A DNA stretch of 64,000 nt, from positions 32,607 to 96,606 of the forward strand of contig BEWT01000013.1 of assembly GCA_003116855.1 (NCBI GenBank), given 5' to 3'. Position 1 is the first letter of the stretch; every line of letters starts with the position of its first letter. Shown here one piece after another: positions 16,934 through 25,852 of the stretch. A program made the translations under genes and the position numbers. Under the pieces are notes generated by a model that ran no database searches, had not been told where the DNA came from, and was given only the letters and a program-made list of their open reading frames with translations. This DNA comes from Desulfurococcaceae archaeon AG1. Lineage in GTDB: Archaea > Thermoproteota > Thermoprotei_A > Sulfolobales > AG1.

Positions 16934-17641
16934 TCACCTCATATGGCTAGCTATCTTCTCAACAGCTGAAGCAGGATCTTCTGATAGGATCACAGCTCTC
17001 CCAACAATGATATGCACATACCTATAGCTTGGGAGAAAGTGTGAGGCTATGTTTTCAGCATCCTTCTCATTCCTAATTCCTGGTAGGAGGAACACGGGAT
17101 CCCGGATCCTCTTGCTAATCATATCAGCGTAAAGCAATGCCCTCTCGATCTTACTTCCTGGGAGCACGTAGTGCTTAACACCAAGTGCTGAGGCATCCTC
17201 ATAGATCCTCTGTGGGGAGTCGTCACAAACATACCCCCCACCAGATCTGAGGAAACCCTCATGGGTCATATCACCCCCAATTATGGGTACGATACCCTCA
17301 TCCCTAAGCGCCTCTACCCATTTTACAAGCGTATCTCTACCTGAGTGTGGAAATCCTATAGCTGCATCGACACCGGATCTCCTCAGGATCTTAGCGTACC
17401 AGGATCCTAGATCCGGTATGTCTGTCATGCCCTTCTGGTGATCATATATTATAGGCTTATCACTAACACTCCTCACAAGATCCACTGTCTTTTTCAACCC
17501 GTGGGTTAGGGCTGCTATGAAGCCCACCTTATATCCAGTAACAGCATCTAGATCCGATGTTGTTGAAACAAGTCTTCGGATCGATTCTGCATCGTCTAAA
17601 TCAAGAGCTATTATAACCCCCCTACCTTTAAGAAGAGACAG
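16934..17641 (-). CDS. pyrF: orotidine 5'-phosphate decarboxylase
   Basis: PyrF makes UMP from OMP. The TIM-barrel signatures are VIIALDLDDAESI (strand 1), TGYKVGFIAALTHG (strand 2), the DHQKGMTDIPD catalytic segment (a spaced variant of the usual DxKxxD) and the phosphate-binding PGIRNE and GRAVI. Conserved sequence clearly continues upstream of the nearest standard start (GTG 17527) to about 17617, yet the frame contains no ATG, GTG or TTG before its upstream stop. CTG 17641, 4 nt after GGAGG (17646-17650), is my best guess for the start. Gene order pyrF-pyrE-pyrKD is one operon. Confidence 0.88.
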   Translation of the reverse strand: MSLLKGRGVIIALDLDDAESIRRLVSTTSDLDAVTGYKVGFIAALTHGLKKTVDLVRSVSDKPIIYDHQKGMTDIPDLGSWYAKILRRSGVDAAIGFPHSGRDTLVKWVEALRDEGIVPIIGGDMTHEGFLRSGGGYVCDDSPQRIYEDASALGVKHYVLPGSKIERALLYADMISKRIRDPVFLLPGIRNEKDAENIASHFLPSYRYVHIIVGRAVILSEDPASAVEKIASHMR

Positions 17642-17942
17642 GGTGCCTCCTTATTATTTTACTTGAAGGCTAAAAAGTGACAGGTATCAAAGCGCAACCT
17701 ATCAACATCCCGCATGCCACATACCACCCTTGAAATATCATATCTTGAAATATACCATACCCTAGATTATGATAAATATATAAATACATGAAAATAACTG
17801 ATCAAATAAACTTCAACTTGACCAATATATTTCGAGATGAAATTCCAGCCTTATAGGAGATACATCGAAATCGTAAAGATCTAAAGAAGGGCTAAAATAT
17901 ATCCCTCTTACTAGCATGTGCTTGGCTTGTTTGTAATAAATC
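17642..17942. other. gene-free interval between pyrF and mmsA
   Basis: This 300-bp stretch is A/T-rich and must hold the promoter of the pyrF-pyrE-pyrKD operon. TATA-like runs occur near 17670 and near 17775-17790. Only the GGAGG at 17646-17650 can be tied to a gene. I see no coding frame, tRNA or strong hairpin. Confidence 0.5.
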
Positions 17943-19433
17943 CTACGGTCTTACTATAACTACCTTCTTGTCTGTGAAGAAGTCTATAGTATCTATCTGG
18001 GGGTGTAGCACACCGTAGAAGGATCTCTTTCTCCCAGCGAATGGGAAGAAGGCTACCGGGGCTGGGATCCCTATGTTGACACCTATATTGCCTGCATCAA
18101 CGCTTGAGACGAATTTCCTCGCATTCTCAGTGCTCCTGGTGAATATGGAAGCCGCGTTGCCATACTCGCTCTTATTGATCATCTCTATAGCCTCGTCAAG
18201 GCTTGCGGCTTTAATCACGTTTGCCACAGGACCGAAGATCTCTTCCTTAGCTATTATCATCTCAGGAACAACATCTACAAACACAGTGGGTCCTAGGAAA
18301 TAGCCTCTGGGATATTCGGGAACTCTTACGCCTCTTCCGTCTAGGATTAGCTTGGCGCCCTCTTCAACGCCTCTCTCTATGTATTTAATAACCCTTTCTC
18401 TAGCCTTGCTGGTTACTAGCGGTCCCATATCAACGCTTTCATCAAGACCATAGCCTAGTTTGAGCTTTAACGCAGATTCTATGAATAGCCTGAGGGCTTT
18501 ATCATATATATCTCCAACAAGAACTAGGTTAGATCCTGCTAGGCATCTCTGCCCAGCGTTTCCGAAGAAAGAGCTTATTATGGTTGGCATGTATCTCTCT
18601 AGATCAGCATCTGGCATAACGACTACAAAGTTCTTAGCACCTCCGCCGTTAAGACTTCTCTTACCATACTCGCCTGCAAGCCTATAGATCCTCTCTGCGG
18701 TCTGGCTGCTGCCGACGGATGCGACACCAACGATCTTCTTGTTTCTAAGCATAGCCTCAACCACACTCCCATCCCCGTGAATAACGTTTATAACGCCTTT
18801 CGGAAGGCCTGCTTCGCGGTGTATCAGCTCCATCAAGAAGTTAAAGGGGGCTGGTGTTATCTCGCTTGGCTTAACAACTACAGTGTTGCCAGTAACTATT
18901 GCGTATGGTATGAACCAGAATGGGATCATTGTTGGGAAGTTGAAGGGCGTCACTATGGCGAAAACCCCTAGCGGTTCTCTAACCATATATTCATCTATAC
19001 CCTCGGCTATGTTATGCATATACTCGCCCTTGGCTAGCGTGTATGCTGCTGATATTGCTGCCTCAACGTTCTCTATAGTTCTCCTCATATCTCCCCTAGC
19101 CTCGTGTATTGTTTTCCCGTGGTTCTGTGTCACTACCCTCGAGATCTCTTCGAAATGATTCTCAAGGATCTCTTTGATTCTGAAGAGGTATTGGATCCTC
19201 TTGGTTATAGGAACTTCCCTCCACTTGTGAAAAGCCTCATACGCAGAATCTATAGCCTCAGACACCTCGTCATCAGTCGCTATAGGAACCTCTCCTATCA
19301 CTTCGTCGAGAGCTGGATTGTAGATCTTAAGCCTCTTATCCGAGATCGAGGGTTTGAACTCACCATCTATATAATTGGGCAACACACCATAATTCTTCCT
19401 AACTTCTGGAAGAATATTAGGCAGGGTGTCCAC
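17943..19433 (-). CDS. mmsA: CoA-acylating methylmalonate-semialdehyde dehydrogenase
   Basis: The 496-aa ALDH-family enzyme has the MMSDH signatures rather than those of ordinary ALDHs: NYIDGEF start, TPFNFPTMIPFWFIPYAIV, GSSQTAERIYR, NGGGAKNFVVVMPDAD and the catalytic cysteine in NAGQRCLAGS; the usual general-base glutamate region is replaced by NGGGAKN. It would convert (methyl)malonate semialdehyde to propionyl- or acetyl-CoA in valine, beta-alanine or pyrimidine breakdown. Start is GTG 19433, with a TATA-like element about 26 nt upstream (19452-19464), fitting a leaderless transcript. It is a single-gene unit. Confidence 0.9.
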   Translation of the reverse strand: MDTLPNILPEVRKNYGVLPNYIDGEFKPSISDKRLKIYNPALDEVIGEVPIATDDEVSEAIDSAYEAFHKWREVPITKRIQYLFRIKEILENHFEEISRVVTQNHGKTIHEARGDMRRTIENVEAAISAAYTLAKGEYMHNIAEGIDEYMVREPLGVFAIVTPFNFPTMIPFWFIPYAIVTGNTVVVKPSEITPAPFNFLMELIHREAGLPKGVINVIHGDGSVVEAMLRNKKIVGVASVGSSQTAERIYRLAGEYGKRSLNGGGAKNFVVVMPDADLERYMPTIISSFFGNAGQRCLAGSNLVLVGDIYDKALRLFIESALKLKLGYGLDESVDMGPLVTSKARERVIKYIERGVEEGAKLILDGRGVRVPEYPRGYFLGPTVFVDVVPEMIIAKEEIFGPVANVIKAASLDEAIEMINKSEYGNAASIFTRSTENARKFVSSVDAGNIGVNIGIPAPVAFFPFAGRKRSFYGVLHPQIDTIDFFTDKKVVIVRP

Positions 19434-19480
19434 CTGATGCTACTGATGATAAACGATATTTATGTATTACTGGTTACAGT

Positions 19481-20923
19481 TTATACAATGTTAGTTCTAG
19501 AGCATTTCTCAACAATGCGATCAACATCTCCGTCTGCAAGGAGTACTGCGGATAACCATCGATCTATATCTCCTCTAGCAAGATGGTGCTCTAAAAACTC
19601 TCTAGGTATTTTCTTCAAGGCCTCAAGCAATTCTGAGAAGCTACAAGCCCTGAAACCGCTATAAACACCCTCCTTTGAGGTGAAATTGAAGCAAAGCCTA
19701 TCGGGAGCCCTGAATCTCTCTACGAACCCGCAATAATCCTCCCTAGCCTTTCTAGCTAGATATCTTGCAAGGATCTCGAGGGCTCTTAGATAGGTTATCT
19801 GGGCCTTGTAAGGGCTTCCATATGGGTTGAAATAGCTATGCACTTCGCCAGCTGGCCCGTGTTTTGTTGCCTGGTAATAGAAATGATCGCTCATAGAGTA
19901 GAGCCTCCACACCTTAAGAGCCTCTTCTCCAAGGGCTTTGGCATAGCTATAGAGGATCCTGAGATTCTCTAGAGCTATCCTCTGAACCTCGTTACCAGCC
20001 CACGCCGAGAGATCTCTCTCATCAGCCCAGCTAATAGTACTCCAGGGCGGGACATCATAGATCCCTCGGATCTTGTTTGAGAGAGCAGCTTCCGATACTG
20101 TTGAGAACCTTAACCCCCTTCTAGAGATCTCTCTTGGTAGGTGTTCAAGAAAACCATAGATCCCTGTTTCTGGCCAGTGATGCTCTCCGAAAGTCTCGTA
20201 GTCGATCGCTATGAGCACCAGATCTCCTGTAAGTGCTCCCAACCATGAGGCATATTTATCCGCCGTGAGAGGGTATTGATCCCATGTTCTCATGCTAAAT
20301 CTAAAACCAATATCATCGCTAAGCCTGTGGTTCCTCACAAGAACCCTTATATCGCATAGCGGGTTACCATAAACATAATTATAACCCCTGAACCCCTGGA
20401 TCCACTCAACACCCTCTGTCAACACAGCCTTAAAACCCATAGATGCTAGAACACACCCAACATCATTATTATATATAAACTCCGTGTTCTCAGCAGATAC
20501 AGGCTTATAGCCGAACACCTCCTCAAGCCTTTTTACATGATCCCTAACCTGCTCGATAAACTCATCCCTATCTATGAGCCAGGCCAACGAGTGGTAATAG
20601 GTCTGTGCAACCAGTTCAACCCTTTCGGTCTCCACCATTTCTTCTAATATTTTCAGAGCTTCTGGCGACCATCTCTCCATAAGATCTATAGCTATCCCTG
20701 ACACACTCATTGTAAACTTAAAATCCCTATTCTCTCTCAGACTCTTAAGCAAGATCTCCGAGGCCTTTACATAGACTCTTCTAGCCACCCTTTCAAAGAT
20801 CTCTCTGTTAACGCTCCACTCAAAGAGATCCCTAGGATCTCGGGGATCTCCGTTGGGCATGATTCTTTCGAGAGGAGCAAACCTCAGAGGCTGGTGCACT
20901 TCAAAAAAGAACACCACATCCAT
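19481..20923 (-). CDS. glycoside hydrolase family 57 protein (alpha-amylase-like)
   Basis: The 480-aa protein has the GH57 conserved regions: EVHQPLRF near residue 10, VELVAQTYYHSLAWL, the nucleophile-side segment PVSAENTEFIYNN near 165, and the acid/base aspartate segment IAIDYETFGEHHWPET. A C-terminal helical part (HFYYQATKHGPAGEVHSYFNPYGSPY) is typical of the archaeal alpha-amylase subgroup. It would act on alpha-1,4-glucans, probably intracellularly since no signal peptide is seen. The A/T-rich element around 20945-20960 (CTTTAAAAG) probably drives it. The exact substrate is uncertain. Confidence 0.88.
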   Translation of the reverse strand: MDVVFFFEVHQPLRFAPLERIMPNGDPRDPRDLFEWSVNREIFERVARRVYVKASEILLKSLRENRDFKFTMSVSGIAIDLMERWSPEALKILEEMVETERVELVAQTYYHSLAWLIDRDEFIEQVRDHVKRLEEVFGYKPVSAENTEFIYNNDVGCVLASMGFKAVLTEGVEWIQGFRGYNYVYGNPLCDIRVLVRNHRLSDDIGFRFSMRTWDQYPLTADKYASWLGALTGDLVLIAIDYETFGEHHWPETGIYGFLEHLPREISRRGLRFSTVSEAALSNKIRGIYDVPPWSTISWADERDLSAWAGNEVQRIALENLRILYSYAKALGEEALKVWRLYSMSDHFYYQATKHGPAGEVHSYFNPYGSPYKAQITYLRALEILARYLARKAREDYCGFVERFRAPDRLCFNFTSKEGVYSGFRACSFSELLEALKKIPREFLEHHLARGDIDRWLSAVLLADGDVDRIVEKCSRTNIV

Positions 20924-21442
20924 TAAAACCCCGGACTGTTCTCCGAGTAAAAGCTTTTAAAGCTTTCCAGCCACCATAAATATAGAAACGATATATATCC
21001 TCATCCCTGCGGTAATTATAGCTATTAGAGGCTGGATTGTTTCCTTCTTTAATACTCATAGAATTATGGATATACTTTGATCTATTTTATATGTTGCTCC
21101 TCCTCGCACTCCTAGCTGTTATCGAGGAGAGAAACGATGTTTAGATGATTACAAGGACTGATGCTATTAGAGTCAACTAGATGTTGGTAAGAGTATCATC
21201 CAAAACATCTAGTAGTATTTACCCTATAAGAAACACTACCGTTGCGCCCAACAGCTATCTACAAACCACAAAGATCCCTCAGAGAGACTTTTATAGACAG
21301 GTGGGAGTCCCTTGATATGAAAGAACATCAAAATATCCAGGGATAGGATAGACCGAGAACATGAACGTGAGCAATGCCATATCTAATGTAATCTGTGTAT
21401 CTCAAGGCTATTTTCTCTATAACATAGATTAGAGAGGGGCTA
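20924..21442. other. 519-bp gene-free interval with a perfect 10-bp inverted repeat
   Basis: It contains the GH57 and hexulose-phosphate synthase promoters. A perfect inverted repeat ACTAGATGTT/AACATCTAGT occupies 21176-21185 and 21204-21213 with an 18-nt loop. A hydrophobic reading frame of about 32 codons (TTG near 21046 to TAG near 21142, containing FYMLLLLALLAVIEE) could encode a one-TM peptide or be a gene remnant; I cannot tell. Nothing else is recognisable. Confidence 0.4.
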
Positions 21443-22120
21443 ATGCCTAGAAAGGATCTTCTCAAAGCTATAGAGAGGGAAACATTGCTACAGTTGGCTC
21501 TAGATCTTGTAGATCTTAATATTGCATCGAGGCTTGCTAGGCAAGCATCCGAGGTTGGGATCGATATTATTGAGATCGGGACTCCTCTGCTCAAGGCCCA
21601 CGGTATCAGGGCTGTTGAGGAGATAAGATCGGTAACCAACAGATCCTTTATAATGGTTGATACCAAGACAGCTGATGCCGGAGCAATAGAGGCTGAGATT
21701 GTTGGCAAGGCTGGTGGCGATGCGATGAGCGTGCTAGGTGTATCTAGCTATGAGACTATTAAAGAGACTATTGCGAGAGGAAAGGATCTAGATGTTTCGG
21801 TATGGATAGATATGATCCACGTCAGCGATCCCGTGAAGAGAGCTGAGGAGATAAGATATATGGAGCCTGATATCATAATAGCCCATATCGGGGTAGATGT
21901 TCAGAGAAGCAGGGGGATAACTATTGAGAGCTTGGAGAAAGAGGTTAAGGATCTCGTCGAGAAGGGCTTCAGAGTAGCTGTTGCTGGAGGTATAAAAGGT
22001 AGCGCTATAAAGAGAATGTCGGATCTAGGAGCATCTGTTATAATAATCGGGGGCTGGATCACGAGACACCATGACCCCTTAGAGAGGATGAGAGAAGCCG
22101 TAAGGATCTTGAGACAATGA
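21443..22120 (+). CDS. hxlA: 3-hexulose-6-phosphate synthase
   Basis: The 225-aa enzyme belongs to the OMP decarboxylase suprafamily: LQLALDLVDL, IEIGTPLLKAHG, the catalytic MVDTKTADAGAIEA (DxKxxD), IAHIGVDVQ and the phosphate-binding AVAGGI and IIIGGWITRH. Archaea lacking the oxidative pentose phosphate route use this enzyme in reverse to split hexulose 6-phosphate into ribulose 5-phosphate and formaldehyde, supplying ribose for PRPP; that role would suit the nearby UMP genes. No hexulose-phosphate isomerase domain is fused. Downstream lies a terminator-like hairpin (22175-22194). Confidence 0.9.
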   Translation: MPRKDLLKAIERETLLQLALDLVDLNIASRLARQASEVGIDIIEIGTPLLKAHGIRAVEEIRSVTNRSFIMVDTKTADAGAIEAEIVGKAGGDAMSVLGVSSYETIKETIARGKDLDVSVWIDMIHVSDPVKRAEEIRYMEPDIIIAHIGVDVQRSRGITIESLEKEVKDLVEKGFRVAVAGGIKGSAIKRMSDLGASVIIIGGWITRHHDPLERMREAVRILRQ

Positions 22121-22174
22121 TCTGTGGTAGTGAAGATAGCTAAAACATGGGTTAGGGCATTTCATACAAGACTC

Positions 22175-22200
22175 GCCTCCCATATCATGGAGGCTTTCTT
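22175..22200 (+). terminator. hairpin plus T-rich tail after hexulose-phosphate synthase
   Basis: A perfect 6-bp stem GCCTCC/GGAGGC with an 8-nt loop is followed by TTTCTT. It lies 55 bp after the stop codon and fits a transcription terminator. Archaeal termination mostly needs only the T-run, so the stem may be incidental. Confidence 0.45.
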
Positions 22201-22330
22201 TAGCAACTATATGTTAATTGTTAATTAGTATATCTTTCCAGCTATTCACCTGTTATAGGAGGGGTGTGGAGTAATAGCTTGTAGTTGGTAACAGTCATAA
22301 CCCCCCAGCCGTATTATATATGGATGGGTT

Positions 22331-22828
22331 ATGAGGATACAGGCATGGGGGGATCTTGTGAGTGCTAGCGGTAGTATTGCTCAGGCTATAGAGTCTCTCA
22401 GATCTTCTGGAAAGGATCTCGCAGCCTTCTTTAACGAAGTATTCCTAGCCGTAGAGCCTGTGTATAGAAATATAGGGATAGAGGTCAAGGAGATCGGTAG
22501 GGGTTATGCTAAGGCTGTATTCAACATGAGCGAAAACATAGCTAGGTGGGGAGGTGTTGTGAACGGGGGCGTCATAATGACCGTGATCGATATGGTTATC
22601 GGGATCTCCGTGATGACTGTTAACGACGGTATTGATCAATACACAGCAGAGCTCAAGGTCAACTTTCTAGAACCCCTCAGAATAGATCCTTTCACAGCTA
22701 TTGGTAGGGTTATAAGGAAGGGCGGGACTTTGGTCGTAGGTGAGGGCGAGATCTATGATGGTGAGAACAGGCTTTGTGCTAAGGGGATTGGTACGTGGTT
22801 TATTGTTAAAAGAAGAAATACGGGCTAG
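22331..22828 (+). CDS. PaaI/hotdog-fold thioesterase family protein
   Basis: The 165-aa protein has the PaaI-like hotdog core: YAKAVFNMSENIARWGGVVNGGVIMTVIDMVIGISV, where the G-G-V-xx-G-V-I-xx-xxD segment holds the catalytic aspartate, then AELKVNFLEPL and GEGEIYDGENRLCAKGIGTW. It probably hydrolyses an acyl-CoA thioester. A strong TATA (TTATATA, 22311-22317) lies so close that transcription may begin after ATG 22331, making GTG 22358 the real start; the residues between are not conserved-looking. It precedes trm10 by 30 bp. Confidence 0.85.
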   Translation: MRIQAWGDLVSASGSIAQAIESLRSSGKDLAAFFNEVFLAVEPVYRNIGIEVKEIGRGYAKAVFNMSENIARWGGVVNGGVIMTVIDMVIGISVMTVNDGIDQYTAELKVNFLEPLRIDPFTAIGRVIRKGGTLVVGEGEIYDGENRLCAKGIGTWFIVKRRNTG

Positions 22829-22858
22829 CAGCAGGATCTCCTAGCTAGAGGATCTGGT

Positions 22859-23641
22859 TTGAGGCTTGTAATAATAGATCTTGGTGCTATCCATATACAT
22901 AGCCTCAGAGAGCTTAAGAGCCTAGCCATACAGATCGAGCTTACAAACTCAATAGTAGTGAGAAAACTCGGAACTAGGGTTATCGCAGTAGCTCCTATGA
23001 AAACCATGGGGCTGGATTATATAGAAGCCTCCTCATTGCGTTCCGGCTATAGACTCCTGGTAGCACCCATGGAGAGGGTTATCGATATGCTAGGTGCTAA
23101 GAGGGTTATTGTCATGGACCCTTATGGTGAGCATGACCTAAGGGTAGAGGATCTAGAGTGGGCTGAAGCAGTAGTCCTTGGAGGCATAGTTGATAGAACT
23201 CCTATAAAGGGTATAACAACGCTGCTTAGGAACATGGGTTTGCCCTGGGCTCCTACCATGAGGATCACATTAAGAGGATCTATACTAGGAGTTCCAAGCG
23301 AGATAAACAACATAGCAGCCATACTTATAAAAGCACTAGAGGTAGGTAGTCTTGAGAACGCGATAAAAGAGATCCAGCCTAAGAGGGATGCTATAGCAAG
23401 GGCTTCTGCAGAGATCCCAAGGCTTCTGAGAAGCCTTGGGAGGAGTCCTAGTATCGAGGATCTTGTGGAGATCTATAAATCTCTCAGGACATGGCTTAAC
23501 CTAGATAGCATTGGCATGATGAGAGCCCTTATTAGATGTGGTAGGAGAGATCTGGCATCCATGTGGCGGGAGAAGATCATAGCTGGAGAGATTATTTCGG
23601 AGAAACCTGAGCAAGCGGTTTTGAGTTTCACTAAGAATTAG
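22859..23641 (+). CDS. archaeal Trm10-family tRNA position-9 methyltransferase
   Basis: The 260-aa protein carries the SPOUT knot signatures of Trm10: RVIVMDPYGEHDL and EAVVLGGIVDRTPIKG, with a helical C-terminal tail (SPSIEDLVEIYKSLRTWLNLD). Homologues methylate N1 of A9 and/or G9 of tRNA; which base cannot be told from sequence here. The start is TTG 22859. It probably shares a transcript with the thioesterase gene upstream. Confidence is high for the family and moderate for the precise reaction. Confidence 0.85.
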   Translation: MRLVIIDLGAIHIHSLRELKSLAIQIELTNSIVVRKLGTRVIAVAPMKTMGLDYIEASSLRSGYRLLVAPMERVIDMLGAKRVIVMDPYGEHDLRVEDLEWAEAVVLGGIVDRTPIKGITTLLRNMGLPWAPTMRITLRGSILGVPSEINNIAAILIKALEVGSLENAIKEIQPKRDAIARASAEIPRLLRSLGRSPSIEDLVEIYKSLRTWLNLDSIGMMRALIRCGRRDLASMWREKIIAGEIISEKPEQAVLSFTKN

Positions 23642-23813
23642 TTCTCCCACAAGATCCTGGTTTTTATCTATACATATTAACGGAATATTATTACATGCAC
23701 ACTTATCCATCATACCTGCTATGAAGACTTAAACAGGATATAAGAACCTAAAACCCTAAGCCTAGGAGAAGTAAGCGTTTTAACCTCCATGCATACTGAT
23801 CAGAGGAGAGGAT

Positions 23814-24284
23814 TTGGAGAGAGGCTCGTACGAGAACCTTTATAGCGTGATGAGGCGAGGGCATAATAGGAAGGAGAGGAGAAAGACTACTGTTGAGGAG
23901 TATCTGGAAACCATCCACGAGCTTGAGAAGCATGTTGGCTGGGTGAGAACCAAGGATCTCTCGAGGGTTCTCAACATAAAGCCCAGTAGCATCACAAAAA
24001 CATTGAAGAAGCTCCATTCTGAAGGGCTCATAATCTATGAGAAATACAGAGGAGCCAGACTGAGCAGGGCAGGATTAGAGGCTATAAACAAGCTCGTGAG
24101 AAAACACAGAGTGCTTGCAGAACTACTCAAAGAGGCAGGGTTGAGTGAGATAGACGCCCAGGCAGAGGCGGAAAGGCTTGAACACTTGGTGCCTGACTAT
24201 CTGGTTGAGTATCTAGAGAAATTCATAATAAGGTATAGAGAGATGCTTCGTAAATGTGAAGGCGAGGGTTCGGGGACTCTATAG
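23814..24284 (+). CDS. DtxR/MntR-family metal-dependent regulator
   Basis: The 156-aa protein has an N-terminal winged helix (TVEEYLETIHEL, WVRTKDLSRVLNIKPSSITKTLKKLHSEGLI) and the DtxR dimerisation/metal region RKHRVLAELLKEAG, AQAEAERLEHLVPDYLVEYLEKF, which supplies the H, E and E ligands of the family. It should repress metal-uptake genes when Fe or Mn is bound. It lacks the SH3-like C-terminal domain, as in MntR. A TATA-like GTTTTAACC (23776-23784) fits the TTG start at 23814; ATG 23850 is an alternative. The nearby VIT1-type iron transporter is a plausible target. Confidence 0.87.
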   Translation: MERGSYENLYSVMRRGHNRKERRKTTVEEYLETIHELEKHVGWVRTKDLSRVLNIKPSSITKTLKKLHSEGLIIYEKYRGARLSRAGLEAINKLVRKHRVLAELLKEAGLSEIDAQAEAERLEHLVPDYLVEYLEKFIIRYREMLRKCEGEGSGTL

Positions 24285-24297
24285 GTTACGAAGCACG

Positions 24298-25008
24298 TTA
24301 AAGACCTAGATATAGCTTCCCCAACTCCTTGTGTTCCAAGAGATCCTGGGCTGCTCCCTCAAACACAACCCTACCGCTCACCAGGAGATAAGCCTTGTCA
24401 CCGATCTCTAGGGCTGCTTTTGCATTCTGCTCAACCAGGATCACTGGCACCCCTGTTTGGTTCTTTATCTCATAGATCTTGTTAAGCATGGTCTTTGCCA
24501 GCTTCGGTGCTAGTTGTGCTGTAGGCTCATCAACCATAAGGATCTTGGGCTTCCTAACGATAGCCATCGCCAGTGCTAGCATCTGCCTCTGCCCGCCTGA
24601 GAGTTGGTATGCTTTATATGTAAGCATCCCCTTAAGTTCTGGGAAGAGCTCCATTGCATCTGATATCCTATCCTCACTATATTTACTGAATGCGTAGAGA
24701 GCCATCCTCAGATTCTCGAGTACTGTGAGGTTTACAAAGACATTATCCACCTGGGGTAGGTAGACAAGTCCAGCCCTAGCCCTCCTATATGGGGGCATTC
24801 CAGTTATATCCTCGTCGCCTAAATAGATCCTGCCACTATATAGTGTTGACAAGCCCATAAAGGTTTTGAGCAGTGTCGACTTTCCAGAGCCGTTTGGCCC
24901 TACAACTACTGTTATGCCCTTATCATGTGCTGTGAAGGTGACATCATATAATACGTGGAGCCTTGCATACCCAGCATTTATACCCTCGGCTCGTAGCAAG
25001 CTATCCAC
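24298..25008 (-). CDS. branched-chain amino acid-type ABC transporter ATPase LivF
   Basis: The 236-aa ATPase has Walker A VGPNGSGKSTLLKT, Q-loop QVDNVFVNLTV, signature LSGGQRQML, Walker B ILMVDEPTA and an H-loop position occupied in ILVEQNAKAAL, the EQN form typical of LivF. The short size and the GRVVFEGAAQDLLEHKELGKLYLGL end are also LivF-like. It overlaps the LivG gene by 8 bp, so translation is coupled. No LivH/LivM permease or binding protein gene is found nearby, so its partner is encoded elsewhere or lost. Confidence 0.9.
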   Translation of the reverse strand: MDSLLRAEGINAGYARLHVLYDVTFTAHDKGITVVVGPNGSGKSTLLKTFMGLSTLYSGRIYLGDEDITGMPPYRRARAGLVYLPQVDNVFVNLTVLENLRMALYAFSKYSEDRISDAMELFPELKGMLTYKAYQLSGGQRQMLALAMAIVRKPKILMVDEPTAQLAPKLAKTMLNKIYEIKNQTGVPVILVEQNAKAALEIGDKAYLLVSGRVVFEGAAQDLLEHKELGKLYLGL

Positions 25009-25771
25009 CCAGGTAGCTCTCTATAACCAGGGGATTGCTAACCACGGTTTCGGGGGGTCCTGAAGCTATGATCTTACCTCTATGCATGGCGTAAACATGA
25101 TCCACGTATTTCAGCGCTATATCAAGCCTATGCTCAACAGCAAGGATCGTTATCCCCAGCTCGCTCACAGATTTCCTCATATAGCTGAATATATCATGGG
25201 CAAGTGTGGGTAGTATCCCGGCTATAGGTTCGTCCATTATTACGAGTCTCGCCCTATTCATAAGAGCCCTTGCAAGTTCCAGAAGCTTCAGCTGTCCTCC
25301 GCTTAGCTGGTAGGCATATTGATCCCAAACCCTGTCTAGGTTGAGAAACCTAAGCACCTTGAAAGCATATTCGGCCGCCTCTTTCTCCTCTGAAACCCAT
25401 CTTCTTCCCATATTACGTAAGAGCGAGGTTCTCGGGACACCTCTCCAGGAGACCAGTAGGTTCTCGAGAACCGTTAGTCTGAGGAAAGGCTGTGGTATCT
25501 GGAAGGTTCTTACAATACCTAGCTCATTGATCCTGTGGGGTGGGAGACCTGTTATATCCATACCATCATAGATAACCCTGCCAGAGCTCGGCTTATAGAT
25601 CCCAGATATAGCGTTTATCAACGAGGTCTTCCCCGAACCGTTGGGACCTATCACCAGCGTTATCCTCCTCTCAGGAACATCGATCGACGCTCCATCAACA
25701 GCTCTGAGAGCGCCGAAGCTCAGAGTGAGATCCACTGTCTTTAAAAGGATCCTGCCCTCTTCACCCACACG
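25001..25771 (-). CDS. branched-chain amino acid-type ABC transporter ATPase LivG
   Basis: The LivG-type ATPase has Walker A IGPNGSGKTSLINA, the IYKPSSGRVIYDGMDITGLPPHRINELGIVRTFQ block characteristic of LivG, signature LSGGQLKLLELARAL, Walker B LVIMDEPIAGILP and H-loop AVEHRLDI. The signature GGQLK and the ILP after Walker B are usual for the family. I place the start at GTG 25771; the frame continues open to 25849 but the extra 26 residues are cysteine-rich and unlike LivG. It pairs with LivF downstream and follows the DUF2067 gene. Confidence 0.9.
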   Translation of the reverse strand, partial: RVGEEGRILLKTVDLTLSFGALRAVDGASIDVPERRITLVIGPNGSGKTSLINAISGIYKPSSGRVIYDGMDITGLPPHRINELGIVRTFQIPQPFLRLTVLENLLVSWRGVPRTSLLRNMGRRWVSEEKEAAEYAFKVLRFLNLDRVWDQYAYQLSGGQLKLLELARALMNRARLVIMDEPIAGILPTLAHDIFSYMRKSVSELGITILAVEHRLDIALKYVDHVYAMHRGKIIASGPPETVVSNPLVIESYLGG

Positions 25772-25852
25772 GATACCCTGATTAGTGTATTGATGAACTG
25801 CTTTATATCTATCAACACATACAACACATATTATTTCACAAGACAGCATTGA

